Below the pieces are notes generated by a model that saw nothing but the letters and a program-made list of their open reading frames with translations, was not told the DNA's origin and did no database searches. The position numbers and the translations under genes are program-made. Shown piece by piece: positions 48,655-57,841 of a DNA stretch of 64,000 nt; position 1 is the stretch's first letter; each line of letters opens with the position of its first letter. The DNA is from Arthrobacter sp. AQ5-06 (GTDB lineage: Bacteria; Actinomycetota; Actinomycetes; Actinomycetales; Micrococcaceae): NCBI RefSeq assembly GCF_003287955.1, contig NZ_QMKP01000013.1:59196-123195 (forward strand). Direction: 5' to 3'.

Positions 48655-50687
48655 TGTCTACCCTCGTCCGAGATCGGGCAACGGCGCAACCCACGCCCGT
48701 CCCCGTCCGTGAACCTCGCCGCAGGCCGAGCCGCCGCACCATCCTGCTGGGAGCCGCCGTCGTCGTCTGGATCCTGGGATTTCTTGTCCTGCATGGAACC
48801 GCAACCCTGGCCCTGCCCGCCTCAGAGCTGACGGACCTGCACCGGTCCTTGAACCAGTTCAACACCTGGGTAGCAGCGAACCGCGCGGACAACCCCGTCT
48901 TCCTGTACATCTTCACGCCCTTGCGTGCCGCCGTCGACGCCGTGGCCAACCTGTTCATCACCATCTTTGCTGCGACTCCCACGGGCCTGCGCCTGCCGGA
49001 GATCGGCTGGCTTGGAACGGTGGGCCTGCTGGGCTGGATCGCCTTTGCGATCGGCAACGCGCGGGTCGCACTGCTGACGGCCGCCGTCTTTACTTTCTTC
49101 GGCCTTCAGGGCCTGTTCGTCGAGGCCACCTACACGTTCGCCCTGGTCCTCACCGCGGTGCTGCTGACCCTTCTGGTCGGGATCCCGCTCGGTGTCCTGG
49201 CCGGTGTCTACGGCCGGGCTGCCAAGTTGATCACGCCGGTGCTGGACTTCATGCAGACGCTGCCCACATTCGTGTACCTGGCCCCGCTTGCCCTGGTATT
49301 CCTCATCGGTCCGGCGTCGGCCGTCATCGCCACTGTGATCTACGCAGCACCGCCCGTTATCCGCCTGACGGCCCACGGCATCCGCTGTATCCCGGAGAAC
49401 ACCCGCGAAGCGTCCGATTCGCTGGGCACAACGGGCCTGCAGCGGCTGGTCACCCTGCAGCTTCCCATGGCCCGGCGGACCATCGTCATGGGAATCAACC
49501 AGAGCACCATGGCGGCTCTGTCCATGGTCACCATCGCGGCGCTGATCGCGGCGCCCGGGCTTGGCCAGGTGGTGGTACGCGCGCTGCAATCGCTCGACGT
49601 CGGCACGGCCGTAAACGCCGGGCTCGCCATCGTCCTGCTGGCCATCGTGCTGGACCGGGTCACCACCGCCGCCAGCCGCCGTGCGGAACCGGGGGCTGCC
49701 CGGAACCGCAGGGTTTCCCGCAGGACCAGGTACATCCTCCTTGGCGTCACCCTGGTGCTGGCATTGGCCATGGTGCAGTTCTCCCGGACCATGCTGTGGG
49801 CTGCGGTGTTCCCGCAAGACCTCAACATCGGCACGGCGATCGTCCAGGCGGTAGGCTCGGCCAGCCAGTGGATGCAGACCAACCTGTCCCTGTTCACGGT
49901 GTCCTTCCGGGAAGCCGTCACCACCGGGATCCTTAACCCGTTCCAGTCACTGCTGACGGACACGCCCTTCTATATCCTCGTCGCCGTCATTGCCGTTGCG
50001 GCCTACGCGCTGGGCGGTTGGAAGCTCGCCGCCCTGACCACGGCATGCCTGGGCGTGATCATCTACCTCGGACTGTGGAGCGACTCCATGGTTACCCTGG
50101 CCGGCACGCTGGTAGCCACCGCCGTGGTCATGGTCCTGGGCGTGGTCTTCGGCGTCGCCATGGGCCGGTCCGAGCGGATGGACCAGATCCTGCGGCCCCT
50201 GCTGGACGCGGGCCAGACCATGCCCGCCTTTGTGTACCTGGTGCCGTTCCTGGGCCTCTTCGGAGCCACCCGCTTCACCGCGATCGTCGCCGGCATTATC
50301 TATGCCGCCCCCGTAGCCATCAAGATCACGGCCGATGGCATCGCAGCGATTTCCCCCACCGTAGTCGAAGCCGCGGTCGCCAGCGGTTCAACGCCCTGGC
50401 AAGTCATTACCAAGGTCCAGCTTCCGATGGCCAGGCCCTCCCTCGCCCTTGCCGCCAACCAGGGCCTGATCTACGTCCTGGCCATGGTGGTGGTGGGTGC
50501 ACTGGTGGGGGCGGGCGGCCTCGGGTACGACGTCGTCGCCGGCTTCGTCCAAAGCTCGCTTTTCGGCAAGGGCCTCGCCGCAGGCATTGCCATCGTCTTC
50601 CTCGGCATCCTGCTGGACAGGATGACCCAGGCTGCCGCAGCCACCCCGGTGCGGAAAATCCCCTCATCCAACTCACCGTCAACCTAA
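48654..50687 (+). CDS. proW: Glycine betaine/choline ABC permease, tandem double domain
   Basis: The 677-residue permease contains two consecutive binding-protein-dependent transport domains. The first EAA region is near GIRCIPENTREASDSLGTTG and LQLPMARRTIVMGINQ; the second near ADGIAAISPTVVEAAVASGS and VQLPMARPSLALAANQ. Each half has a set of hydrophobic helices, so one chain may replace a homodimer. The ATG at 48654 shares a base with the proV stop; the longer frame upstream lies in proV. It is followed by the binding-protein gene after 74 bases. Confidence 0.88.
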   Translation: MSTLVRDRATAQPTPVPVREPRRRPSRRTILLGAAVVVWILGFLVLHGTATLALPASELTDLHRSLNQFNTWVAANRADNPVFLYIFTPLRAAVDAVANLFITIFAATPTGLRLPEIGWLGTVGLLGWIAFAIGNARVALLTAAVFTFFGLQGLFVEATYTFALVLTAVLLTLLVGIPLGVLAGVYGRAAKLITPVLDFMQTLPTFVYLAPLALVFLIGPASAVIATVIYAAPPVIRLTAHGIRCIPENTREASDSLGTTGLQRLVTLQLPMARRTIVMGINQSTMAALSMVTIAALIAAPGLGQVVVRALQSLDVGTAVNAGLAIVLLAIVLDRVTTAASRRAEPGAARNRRVSRRTRYILLGVTLVLALAMVQFSRTMLWAAVFPQDLNIGTAIVQAVGSASQWMQTNLSLFTVSFREAVTTGILNPFQSLLTDTPFYILVAVIAVAAYALGGWKLAALTTACLGVIIYLGLWSDSMVTLAGTLVATAVVMVLGVVFGVAMGRSERMDQILRPLLDAGQTMPAFVYLVPFLGLFGATRFTAIVAGIIYAAPVAIKITADGIAAISPTVVEAAVASGSTPWQVITKVQLPMARPSLALAANQGLIYVLAMVVVGALVGAGGLGYDVVAGFVQSSLFGKGLAAGIAIVFLGILLDRMTQAAAATPVRKIPSSNSPST

Positions 50688-50761
50688 CCGCATGTAACCG
50701 TCCTGCGCCTGGCGCAGGGCATAGAGGACCTCCCAAGCATTCCCCCAACAAGGAGACCAAA

Positions 50762-51739
50762 ATGAAAAAAGCTGGACTGCTGTTGAAACGAACCGTCCCG
50801 GCGGTGGCTGGAGCTGCGGCCGCCGCCCTGCTCCTGGCAGGCTGCGGCGGCGCCTCGGTGAACCAGGTGGCTGCTGCCACCGGTGCGGCCGAGGCGCCCT
50901 GCGGAAGTGTTAATGTCGCGATGAACGCTTGGGTGGGGTATACGGCCAATGCCGCTGTGTACAGCTACGTGGCGGAGAACAAGCTCGGCTGCACTGTGGT
51001 CCAGAAGGACCTTAACGAGCAGATCGCCTGGCAGGGCTTTGCATCCGGCGAAGTGGACGTGGTGATCGAAAACTGGGGGCATGAGGATCTGGTCAAGCAA
51101 TACATCACGGAGCAGAAAGTGGCTGTCGACGCCGGCCCTACCGGCAATGAAGGACATATCGGCTGGTACGTACCGACATGGATGGCAGAAAAGTACCCGG
51201 ACATCACCGACAGCAAGAACCTGAACAAATACGCTTCTATGTTCGCAACGTCAGAATCCGGCGGAAAAGGCCAACTCCTGGACGGCGACCCGGCCTTCGT
51301 AACCAACGATGAGGCGCTGGTGAAAAACCTCGACCTTGACTACAAGGTGGTTTTCTCGGGTTCGGAAGCGGCTCTGATCCAGTCGTTCCGGACGGCGGAG
51401 CAGAACAAGACACCGTTGCTGGGCTACTTCTACGAGCCGCAGTGGTTCCTGTCCGAGGTTCCACTCAAGAAGGTCAATCTGCCGGCGTGGACCGAAGGCT
51501 GCGACGCCGACCCGGAGAAGGTGGCCTGCGACTACCCGGCCTACACCCTGAACAAGATCATTTCCAAGAAGTTCGAGGACGGCGGCTCACCTGCAGCCAA
51601 GCTGGCCAAGGCCTTTACGTGGACCAATGAGGACCAGAATGCCGTTGCCACGGACATTCAGGGCGGCATGGCGCCCGAGGCTGCCGCTAAGAAGTGGGTG
51701 GACGCGAATCAGCAGGTTGTTGATTCCTGGCTCGACTAA
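50762..51739 (+). CDS. proX: Glycine betaine/choline-binding lipoprotein
   Basis: The 325-residue OpuAC-type solute-binding protein has a signal peptide ending in lipobox LLLAGC (Cys about 30), then NVAMNAWVGYTANAAVYSYV, WQGFASGEVDVVIENWGH and GYFYEPQWFLSEVPL. Conserved aromatic residues (Trp and Tyr) that box the quaternary amine are present in these blocks. The ATG follows AAGGAG. It is the last gene of the operon, before a strong hairpin. Confidence 0.9.
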   Translation: MKKAGLLLKRTVPAVAGAAAAALLLAGCGGASVNQVAAATGAAEAPCGSVNVAMNAWVGYTANAAVYSYVAENKLGCTVVQKDLNEQIAWQGFASGEVDVVIENWGHEDLVKQYITEQKVAVDAGPTGNEGHIGWYVPTWMAEKYPDITDSKNLNKYASMFATSESGGKGQLLDGDPAFVTNDEALVKNLDLDYKVVFSGSEAALIQSFRTAEQNKTPLLGYFYEPQWFLSEVPLKKVNLPAWTEGCDADPEKVACDYPAYTLNKIISKKFEDGGSPAAKLAKAFTWTNEDQNAVATDIQGGMAPEAAAKKWVDANQQVVDSWLD

Positions 51740-51763
51740 GCGCGACCGAACCGGGCCAGGAAA

Positions 51764-51801
51764 AAGTCACCCACCCACGGAGATCCGTGGGTGGGTGACT
51801 T
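51764..51801. terminator. Bidirectional terminator between proX and FDH-like gene
   Basis: Perfect 18-base arms (51764-51781 and 51784-51801) with a two-base centre form a very strong hairpin that begins AAGTCACCC and ends GGGTGACTT. Convergent genes lie on both sides, so it can end both transcripts. Confidence 0.75.
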
Positions 51802-51868
51802 GCTGCCGGTTCCTCTGGGTCAAGCGTGTTGACGCTGGCTGTGTCCGGGCTGCGCGGTTGGGTGAGGG

Positions 51869-54202
51869 TCACTTCGGCACGGCCACCTCAATATGTGGCA
51901 CGAAGCGGACGAACATGGCCTTGAAGCCGGGGGTGTTGGATTCCCGTGCCACGTTTTCCTTGTGGACCAGTGCGTTGGCTTCGGGGAAGTATGCCGCGGC
52001 GCAGCCCTTCGCCGTGGGGTAGGCCACCAGCCGGAACTTGTCCGCCTGCCTGTCGTGGCCCCGGAAGGTGCTGACCACGTCCACGAGGTCCCGGTCCTGG
52101 AAGCCGAGTTCCGCCAGGTCCTCAGGGTGCACCAGGATCACGCGGCGGCCCTGCGAGATTCCGCGGTACCGGTCGTCCAGGCCGTAGAAGGTGGTGTTGT
52201 ACTGGTCGTGGCTGCGGATGGTCTGGAGCACCAGGTGGCCTTCCGGCGGGGTCAGGTATTCCAGCGGGCTGACGGTGAAGCGGCCGCGGCCGATGTCCGT
52301 CTTGAAGGACCGGGTGTCCCGGGGCGGGTTGGGCAGCACAAAGCCGTTCTTGGTCCGGATCCGGGCGTTGAAGTCCTGGAAGCCCGGGATGACGCGGGAG
52401 ACGTGATCCCGGACCACGTCATAGTCCGCGGCCATGGCCTTCCAGTCCACCGGATGGTCCTCCCCGAAGGTGGCGTCGGCCATCCGGGCGATGATGACCG
52501 GCTCGGCAAGCAGGTGTTCGGACACCGGCTGGAGCCTGCCCTGGGTCGAATGGACCACGGACATGGAGTCCTCCACGGACAGGAACTGTGCCCCGGTGGG
52601 GTGTTTGTCGTCCTTGTCCGTCCGCCCCAGGGTGGGCAGGATCAGCGAGGTGCGGCCGTGCACCACGTGGGAACGGTTCGGTTTGGTGGACACGTGCACG
52701 GTCAGGCCGATCCGCTGCATCCCTGCTTCCAGGGTTTCCGTGTCCGAGCAGGCGAGGGAGAAGTTGCCGCCCATGGACACAAAGACGTCCACGTCGTTGC
52801 GTTCGAAGGCCTCCATCGCTTCCACGGCGTCGTAGCCGTGGGGGCGGGGCGAGGTGATGCCGAACTCGGCGTCCAAAGCGTCGAGGAGCCATTCCTTGGG
52901 TTTCTCCCAGATGCCCATGGTCCGGTCGCCCTGGACGTTGGAGTGCCCTCGGACCGGGCATGCACCGGCGCCGGGCTTGCCGAAGTTGCCCTGCAGGAGC
53001 AGGACGTTGACCATTTCCTTGATGGTGTCCACCGAGTGCGGCTGCTGCGTGACGCCCAGTGCCCAGCAGAAGATCGTGGCCTTGGACCGGATCAGCATGC
53101 CGGCCACGTCCTCGATCTGATTCCGGGCCAGGCCCGTGGCCTTCTCGGTCTCCTCCCAGTCCAGCTCACGGCGGGCCTCGCGGTAGGCATCGAACCCGTC
53201 CGTCTGCGCCTCGATGAAGGAACGGTCGACGACGGTGCCCGGGTTCCGCTCCTCCTCCGCCAGGAGCAGGTGGCCCAGTGCCTGGAATAGTGCCAGGTCA
53301 CCGCCGACCTTGATCTGAAGGTACTCATCGGCCAGCGGCGTGCCGCCGCCCACCACCCCGGAGATGGTCTGCGGATCCTTGAAGTTGAAGAGCCCGGCCT
53401 CCGGAAGCGGGTTCACCGCCACTACCTTGCCGCCCTTGTCCTTGCACTCCTTCAGGGCTGAGAGCATCCGGGGGTGGTTGGTCCCTGGGTTCTGCCCGAC
53501 AACAAAGATGAGCTCCGAATCGTGGATGTCCTCCAGCGAAACGGTCCCCTTGCCGATGCCAATGGTCGGATTCAGCGCAGAGCCCGAGGACTCGTGGCAC
53601 ATATTCGAGCAGTCCGGCAGGTTGTTTGTGCCCAGGGCACGCGCGAACAGCTGGTACATAAACGCCGTCTCGTTGGCCGTGCGCCCGGAGGTGTAAAAGA
53701 CGCACCGGTCCGGCGTGCTGGCCCGGATGTGCTCACCTATCAGTTCGAAGGCTTCGGCCCAGGAGATCGGCGAATAGTGACTCTCCCCTTCGCGGATCAC
53801 AACCGGTTCGCTGAGCCGGCCCTGGTTGCCCAGCCAGTACTCCGTTTTCCCGGAGAGTTCGGCGATGGAATGCCGGGCCCAGAACTCCGCCCCCACCGTA
53901 CGCAGGGTGTTCTCCTCGGCCACGGCCTTGGCCCCGTTCTCGCAGAACTCGGCCGCTTTGCGCTTTGTGGCCGATTCCGGCCACGCGCAGCCGGGGCAGT
54001 CGAAGCCGCCGCGCTGGTTCACCCGCAACAACGAATGTGCCGTGCGGGTCACGCCGGCCTGGGCCACGGCGCGCTCCAGCGCAACCATCACCGCCTTGAC
54101 GCCTGCCGCTTCCTTTTTCGGTTTGTGGACGTCGAGTTCGTCCTCGTTGATGTCCTCGACCGGGGCCGGCTGCTTCCCGAACTTCACCGGTCCAACCTTC
54201 AC
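51869..54202 (-). CDS. FdhF/YdeP-family molybdopterin oxidoreductase
   Basis: The 777-residue protein matches the YdeP branch of formate-dehydrogenase-alpha-like enzymes. It has one CxxC pair (C69, C72 in GFDCPGCAWPE) rather than the usual four-cysteine cluster motif, a Mo-ligand candidate C202 in CSNMCHESSG, and molybdopterin blocks GQNPGTNHPRML and HTSRSV-like segments. Formate oxidation is plausible given that the two genes upstream make formate from formaldehyde, but no formate dehydrogenase activity is established for YdeP-type proteins. The GTG at 54202 follows AGGTG. It overlaps no neighbour (13 bases after the hydrolase gene). Confidence 0.8.
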   Translation of the reverse strand: MKVGPVKFGKQPAPVEDINEDELDVHKPKKEAAGVKAVMVALERAVAQAGVTRTAHSLLRVNQRGGFDCPGCAWPESATKRKAAEFCENGAKAVAEENTLRTVGAEFWARHSIAELSGKTEYWLGNQGRLSEPVVIREGESHYSPISWAEAFELIGEHIRASTPDRCVFYTSGRTANETAFMYQLFARALGTNNLPDCSNMCHESSGSALNPTIGIGKGTVSLEDIHDSELIFVVGQNPGTNHPRMLSALKECKDKGGKVVAVNPLPEAGLFNFKDPQTISGVVGGGTPLADEYLQIKVGGDLALFQALGHLLLAEEERNPGTVVDRSFIEAQTDGFDAYREARRELDWEETEKATGLARNQIEDVAGMLIRSKATIFCWALGVTQQPHSVDTIKEMVNVLLLQGNFGKPGAGACPVRGHSNVQGDRTMGIWEKPKEWLLDALDAEFGITSPRPHGYDAVEAMEAFERNDVDVFVSMGGNFSLACSDTETLEAGMQRIGLTVHVSTKPNRSHVVHGRTSLILPTLGRTDKDDKHPTGAQFLSVEDSMSVVHSTQGRLQPVSEHLLAEPVIIARMADATFGEDHPVDWKAMAADYDVVRDHVSRVIPGFQDFNARIRTKNGFVLPNPPRDTRSFKTDIGRGRFTVSPLEYLTPPEGHLVLQTIRSHDQYNTTFYGLDDRYRGISQGRRVILVHPEDLAELGFQDRDLVDVVSTFRGHDRQADKFRLVAYPTAKGCAAAYFPEANALVHKENVARESNTPGFKAMFVRFVPHIEVAVPK

Positions 54203-54215
54203 TGGGCCACCTGCT

Positions 54216-54836
54216 TCACAGTGCTACCTGGGCCAGGGTTTCCCGCTCGGCGCCGATGGTGGTGTTTTCGCCGTGGCCGGTGCGGACCACGGTTTCCGGC
54301 GGAAAGGTGAGTAGCCGCTCCCGAATCGAGGCGATGATGGTGGGGTAGTCGCTATAGGACCTGCCGGTGGCACCCGGGCCGCCGTTGAACAGGGTATCTC
54401 CCGTGAAGACCGTTCCTTCGTCCTCGAGCAGGAAGCACGTGGAGCCGGGTGAGTGGCCAGGCGTGTGGATGGCCTTCAGGGTGGCGCCCCCCACTTGGAA
54501 CTCATCGCCGTCGGCGAGGTCATGGTCCGGTTGGACTCCGGGATAGACGTGTTCCCACAACATCAGGTCGCCGGGGTGCAGGTAGATGGGCGCGTCCACG
54601 GCCTCGGCCACGGCACGCGCGGCCCCGATGTGGTCGTTATGCGCGTGCGTGAGCAGGATGGCTTTCACCTTCCGGCCGCGGACCTGGCCGATGATCGCCG
54701 CCGCATCATGCGGGGAATCGATGATCACGCATTCGTCCTCGTTTCCCACGATCCAGACGTTGTTGTCCACGTCCCAGGTGCCGCCGTCGAGCGCGAACGT
54801 CCCGGAGGTGACCAGGTTCTCGATGGTGACGCTCAT
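54216..54836 (-). CDS. Metallo-beta-lactamase-fold hydrolase, candidate S-formylmycothiol hydrolase
   Basis: The 206-residue protein has the metal motif THAHNDHIG (H64, H66, D68, H69) and later His in GHSPGSTCF and GHGENTT. It resembles glyoxalase II-type hydrolases. Its gene overlaps the end of the mycothiol formaldehyde dehydrogenase by four bases (ATGA), so the pair is coupled and it likely hydrolyses the thioester product S-formylmycothiol to mycothiol and formate. This role is inferred from context. Confidence 0.85.
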   Translation of the reverse strand: MSVTIENLVTSGTFALDGGTWDVDNNVWIVGNEDECVIIDSPHDAAAIIGQVRGRKVKAILLTHAHNDHIGAARAVAEAVDAPIYLHPGDLMLWEHVYPGVQPDHDLADGDEFQVGGATLKAIHTPGHSPGSTCFLLEDEGTVFTGDTLFNGGPGATGRSYSDYPTIIASIRERLLTFPPETVVRTGHGENTTIGAERETLAQVAL

Positions 54837-55957
54837 GCGGTCTCCGCCCCTGACCCGGCGTCAGCGGCCGGGCGGATTTCCACCACGGAACGCAGCACCT
54901 TGCCCTCGTGCATCCTGGTGAATGCCTCCTCCACCTGGTCGATGGTGATGCGCTCGGTGACAAAGGCGTCCAGGTCCAGGTTGCCCAGCTTGTACTGCTG
55001 GACCAGCATCGGGAAGTCGCGGGAGGGCAGGCAGTCGCCGTACCAGGAGGACCTCAGGGATCCGCCCCGACCGAAGACGTCCAGCAGCGGCAGCTCGAGC
55101 AACATGCCCGGCGTCGGAACGCCAACCAGCACCACACGGCCGGCGAGGTCGCGCGCATAGAACGCCTGCTTGTATGTTTCCGGGCGTCCCACCGCCTCGA
55201 TGACGACGTCGGCACCGTGGCCGCCGGTGAGGGCCCGGATGGCATCGATGGGGTCTTCCTTGCTGGAGTCCACGCCGTGCGTGGCGCCGAGGGACTTGGC
55301 CATGTCCACCTTGTTGGCGTCAATGTCGACGGCGATGATGGTGGTGGCGCCGGCCAGCTTGGCGCCGGCGATGGCGGCGATGCCCACACCGCCGCAGCCG
55401 ATCACGGCGACGGATTCGCCCCGCTTGACCTCACCGGTGTTGATGGCCGCGCCGATGCCTGCCATGACGCCGCAGCCGAGGAGGCCGACGGCGGCGGGGT
55501 CGGCGTCGTCGTCAACCTTGGTGCACTGTCCGGCGGCAACGAGGGTCTTCTCCGCAAAGGCTCCGATGCCCAGCGCGGGGGAGAGTTCCGTGCCGTCCTC
55601 GAGCGTCATCTTCTGCGTCGCGTTGTGGGTGTTGAAACAGTACTGCGGCTGGCCCTTGGCGCAGGCGCGGCATTCGCCGCACACAGCACGCCAGTTCAGG
55701 ATCACGCGGTCGCCGGGGGCCACCTCCGTGACGTCCGGGCCGACGGCGCTGACCACGCCGGTTGCCTCATGGCCCAGCAGGATGGGGAAATCGTCGGTGA
55801 TTCCGCCCTGCTTGTAGTGCAGGTCGGTGTGGCAGACGCCGCAGGTGAGGATGTCCACCAGCGCCTCGCCCGGACCGGGATCCGGGACCAGGATGGTCTC
55901 CACCGAGACCGGAGCGTTCTTTTCCTTGGCGATGACCGCCTTGACTCTGTGAACCAT
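54833..55957 (-). CDS. mscR: S-(hydroxymethyl)mycothiol dehydrogenase
   Basis: The 374-residue zinc dehydrogenase matches mycothiol-dependent formaldehyde dehydrogenase (AdhE2/MscR). Zinc ligands are C42 ([14 protein letters not shown]), H63-E64 (LGHEATGVV) and structural Cys C93, C96, C99, C107. The Rossmann motif is [20 protein letters not shown]. It oxidises the spontaneous adduct of formaldehyde and mycothiol with NAD. ATG at 55957. It starts a three-gene operon for formaldehyde-to-formate/CO2 oxidation, divergent from relic DNA, with a TTGCG palindrome upstream. Confidence 0.93.
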   Translation of the reverse strand: MVHRVKAVIAKEKNAPVSVETILVPDPGPGEALVDILTCGVCHTDLHYKQGGITDDFPILLGHEATGVVSAVGPDVTEVAPGDRVILNWRAVCGECRACAKGQPQYCFNTHNATQKMTLEDGTELSPALGIGAFAEKTLVAAGQCTKVDDDADPAAVGLLGCGVMAGIGAAINTGEVKRGESVAVIGCGGVGIAAIAGAKLAGATTIIAVDIDANKVDMAKSLGATHGVDSSKEDPIDAIRALTGGHGADVVIEAVGRPETYKQAFYARDLAGRVVLVGVPTPGMLLELPLLDVFGRGGSLRSSWYGDCLPSRDFPMLVQQYKLGNLDLDAFVTERITIDQVEEAFTRMHEGKVLRSVVEIRPAADAGSGAETA

Positions 55958-56086
55958 TAGCTGGTGTTCCTTTCCTGAGTACAGGGACTCGTGGGCGACG
56001 GCACCGCTGGCAATCCAGCCGACCCGTCGGGTTCAAAGGTTCTCACGCCGCAGCTCCTGGCCGGCTGGGTGCGAGGACGTGAGTTA

Positions 56087-56101
56087 TTGCGTATTACACA
56101 A
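56087..56101. promoter_or_regulatory. TTGCG-type palindrome upstream of mscR
   Basis: TTGCG-TATTA-CACAA, a palindrome with one mismatch, lies 130 bases upstream of mscR. It has the same arm and spacer lengths as the perfect site before the Rieske reductase, suggesting a shared regulator. Confidence 0.45.
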
Positions 56102-56179
56102 CGCGATGCACATAGCGCGTACTCGAAAATATGTCAGCCGCCACGGAGGGTGTCAATAGAGCGCCCTGGGCAGCGGTCT

Positions 56180-56319
56180 TCCGCTGTCCAGGTGGAGCAT
56201 GGACGCAAGTCGCGGATCCTGGCTGCGTTCGAACAGGAAAACCTCGTGGAGCGGGATGCGGAAACCCGCCGGTTCCGGCTGGGGCTAGGCCTGATCGCCG
56301 TCGCCGGATCATGCATCGG
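56180..56319 (+). pseudogene. IclR-family regulator fragment
   Basis: A frame without start or stop context encodes HGRKSRILAAFEQENLVER and DAETRRFRLGLGLIAVAG, the helix-turn-helix C-terminal part and linker of IclR regulators. The rest of the gene is absent. It is divergent from mscR and may be the relic of the original local regulator. Confidence 0.7.
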
Positions 56320-56394
56320 CTCCGCCTCAGAGACGACTCCCGCCGGAGCTGGGCCATCAACTACGGCGAATCTGCATGGCAGCGGCGGACAAAG

Positions 56395-56780
56395 TCAACC
56401 GCACGGCTGGGCGGCAACGCCACCAGCCGGGGACATGGGACAGAAGGTTGCCGCGGGAGAAGTAAAAAGCTCCATGAGGGCCGTGGGGGCATCCTCAAAA
56501 GCGCCGGGGGAGGCTGCGAAAACCTTCATGGCGCCGATGCCTTGCCCGTCGGCTATCAGCGGGGTACTGAGCAGTGATCGGATGGGCATGGCGCTGACCG
56601 CAGCGCTCCAGCCGGCCATCGCGGGTCTCTGGCGACGTCGTGGACGAGTACGCTTTGTTGCGTGGCCCAGGCGGTGAGGCAGGGCTCTGGGCCCAGGCCA
56701 TACTGAAGGGCGTCAGCGCGTCTCACTATCGCGACGGTGGACCCGGAACTGACCTGGCGGGCTGCGGACCCGGACTGCAC
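56395..56780 (-). pseudogene. GAF-domain regulator fragment, frameshifted
   Basis: The first frame encodes VAIVRRADALQYGLGPEPCL and SVLVHDVARDPRWPAGALRSA; near 56600 the family sequence shifts frame to PIRSLLSTPLIADGQGIGAM and KVFAASPGAFEDAPTALMEL. Together these are a GAF domain resembling those of the GAF-ANTAR genes next door. The C-terminal ANTAR part is missing. It is a decayed paralogue. Confidence 0.75.
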
Positions 56781-56797
56781 GAATTCCGGCTGGTTGG

Positions 56798-57580
56798 CTA
56801 TTCATCGTAAGTGGTGGGGAATTCCCGTTCGCCGGCAATTCCGGAAATGATTTTGGCTGCCACCTCCTTTAACTTGATATTGCGGTGACTGGATGCCTTT
56901 ACCAATATCTGGAATGCCGCATCGCGGCTGCACCTGTTCTGCGCCATGATCGCCCCAATGGCTGTGTCAATGACGGTGCGGGACTGCAGGGCGGCGGAGA
57001 GGTCGTCACGCGCCTCGCGCAACTGTGCGATGTTCAGGGCAAGGTCCAAGGCCTTGGCCGCGATGCCGGTAAGTCCAACAGACGCATCAATTCCGTGATG
57101 CGGGAAGCCGTGCATGATGGGGGAGTAGAGGTTTACCACGGCCTGAGCGGACGCTTGCAGGCGCATGGGAACCGCAAGGATGGAGCCGATGTTCGTCTGG
57201 CGGGCAGCCTGGCTGTATTTCGGCCAACGGAGATCGGCGTCCAGGTCCGGGACATGGACCATGGTTTCTGTGCGAAGGGCTGTCAGGCAGGGTCCGTCGC
57301 CGTCGCTGTTTTGCAGTTCGTCCAGGTTCCGGGCGAGGGTATCGCTGCCGGCCATGGCGACGGGCCTCTTCTGACGGACCACCGTGATCCCGCAGGACAG
57401 GTGGTTTCCGGGCTGTGAAAGTTGCAAAGCGAAAATCGTGGCGGTGTCCGTCAGGAATTCGTGGACGTCGGAGCTTGCCAGGACGAGGTCCTGGAGGTGC
57501 AGCACAAAGTCTGGCAGGCCAGCGCCGGCACGTCCAACGCTCCCGAATTGTGGTTCTCGGATATCAAAGTCCTGGGACAT
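56798..57580 (-). CDS. GAF-ANTAR regulator (complete)
   Basis: The 260-residue protein has a GAF domain (about 30-185: SCGITVVRQKRPVAMAGSD, DGPCLTALRTETMVHVPDLD, LAVPMRLQASAQAVVNLYS) and an ANTAR RNA-binding domain (about 195-250: QSRTVIDTAIGAIMAQNRCS, AFQILVKASSHRNIKLKEVA). ANTAR proteins prevent transcription termination by binding paired hairpins in leader RNA; the GAF domain senses a ligand or a partner kinase. The ATG at 57580 follows AAGGAAG; the longer upstream frame is a different gene. It is last in a small gene group with another GAF-ANTAR gene. Confidence 0.88.
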   Translation of the reverse strand: MSQDFDIREPQFGSVGRAGAGLPDFVLHLQDLVLASSDVHEFLTDTATIFALQLSQPGNHLSCGITVVRQKRPVAMAGSDTLARNLDELQNSDGDGPCLTALRTETMVHVPDLDADLRWPKYSQAARQTNIGSILAVPMRLQASAQAVVNLYSPIMHGFPHHGIDASVGLTGIAAKALDLALNIAQLREARDDLSAALQSRTVIDTAIGAIMAQNRCSRDAAFQILVKASSHRNIKLKEVAAKIISGIAGEREFPTTYDE

Positions 57581-57591
57581 GTACACTTCCT

Positions 57592-57841
57592 TCACGGTCC
57601 GTCCGCCGTGATCTCCTTGATGGCGGTCTGGATGAGATCCATCTGCAGCGGCGCCAATTCCGTCAGCTCGTGCACATAGGCATCCACCCCGAACTGATCG
57701 ACGTTTCCGCCGATCCCGTAATAGTAGGTCCATAAGCCGGGCAGGCTGATGTTCCCGTTCTGGAACTGTACGGCGGCAAACTTGCGCTGGTCCGCCTCGA
57801 AGACAGGTTGGGGGGGTGCCCAAGCCGCCGTCGTCGATCAT
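57592..57841 (-). pseudogene. Small conserved-looking gene with C7-tract frameshift
   Basis: An ATG at 57841 overlaps the stop of the GAF-ANTAR gene before it (ATGA) and reads MIDDGGLGTP until a run of seven C (minus strand; 57810-57816). Removing one C gives an uninterrupted 82-residue product: QPVFEADQRKFAAVQFQNG, NISLPGLWTYYYGIGGNVDQ, FGVDAYVHELTELAPLQMDL, then IQTAIKEITADGP and a stop at 57592. As written, the frame is broken. The product resembles no family I recognise; it is acidic and probably soluble. It could be a sequencing error, decay, or slippage-controlled expression. It lies between two GAF-ANTAR genes and 11 bases before the next start. Confidence 0.7.
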
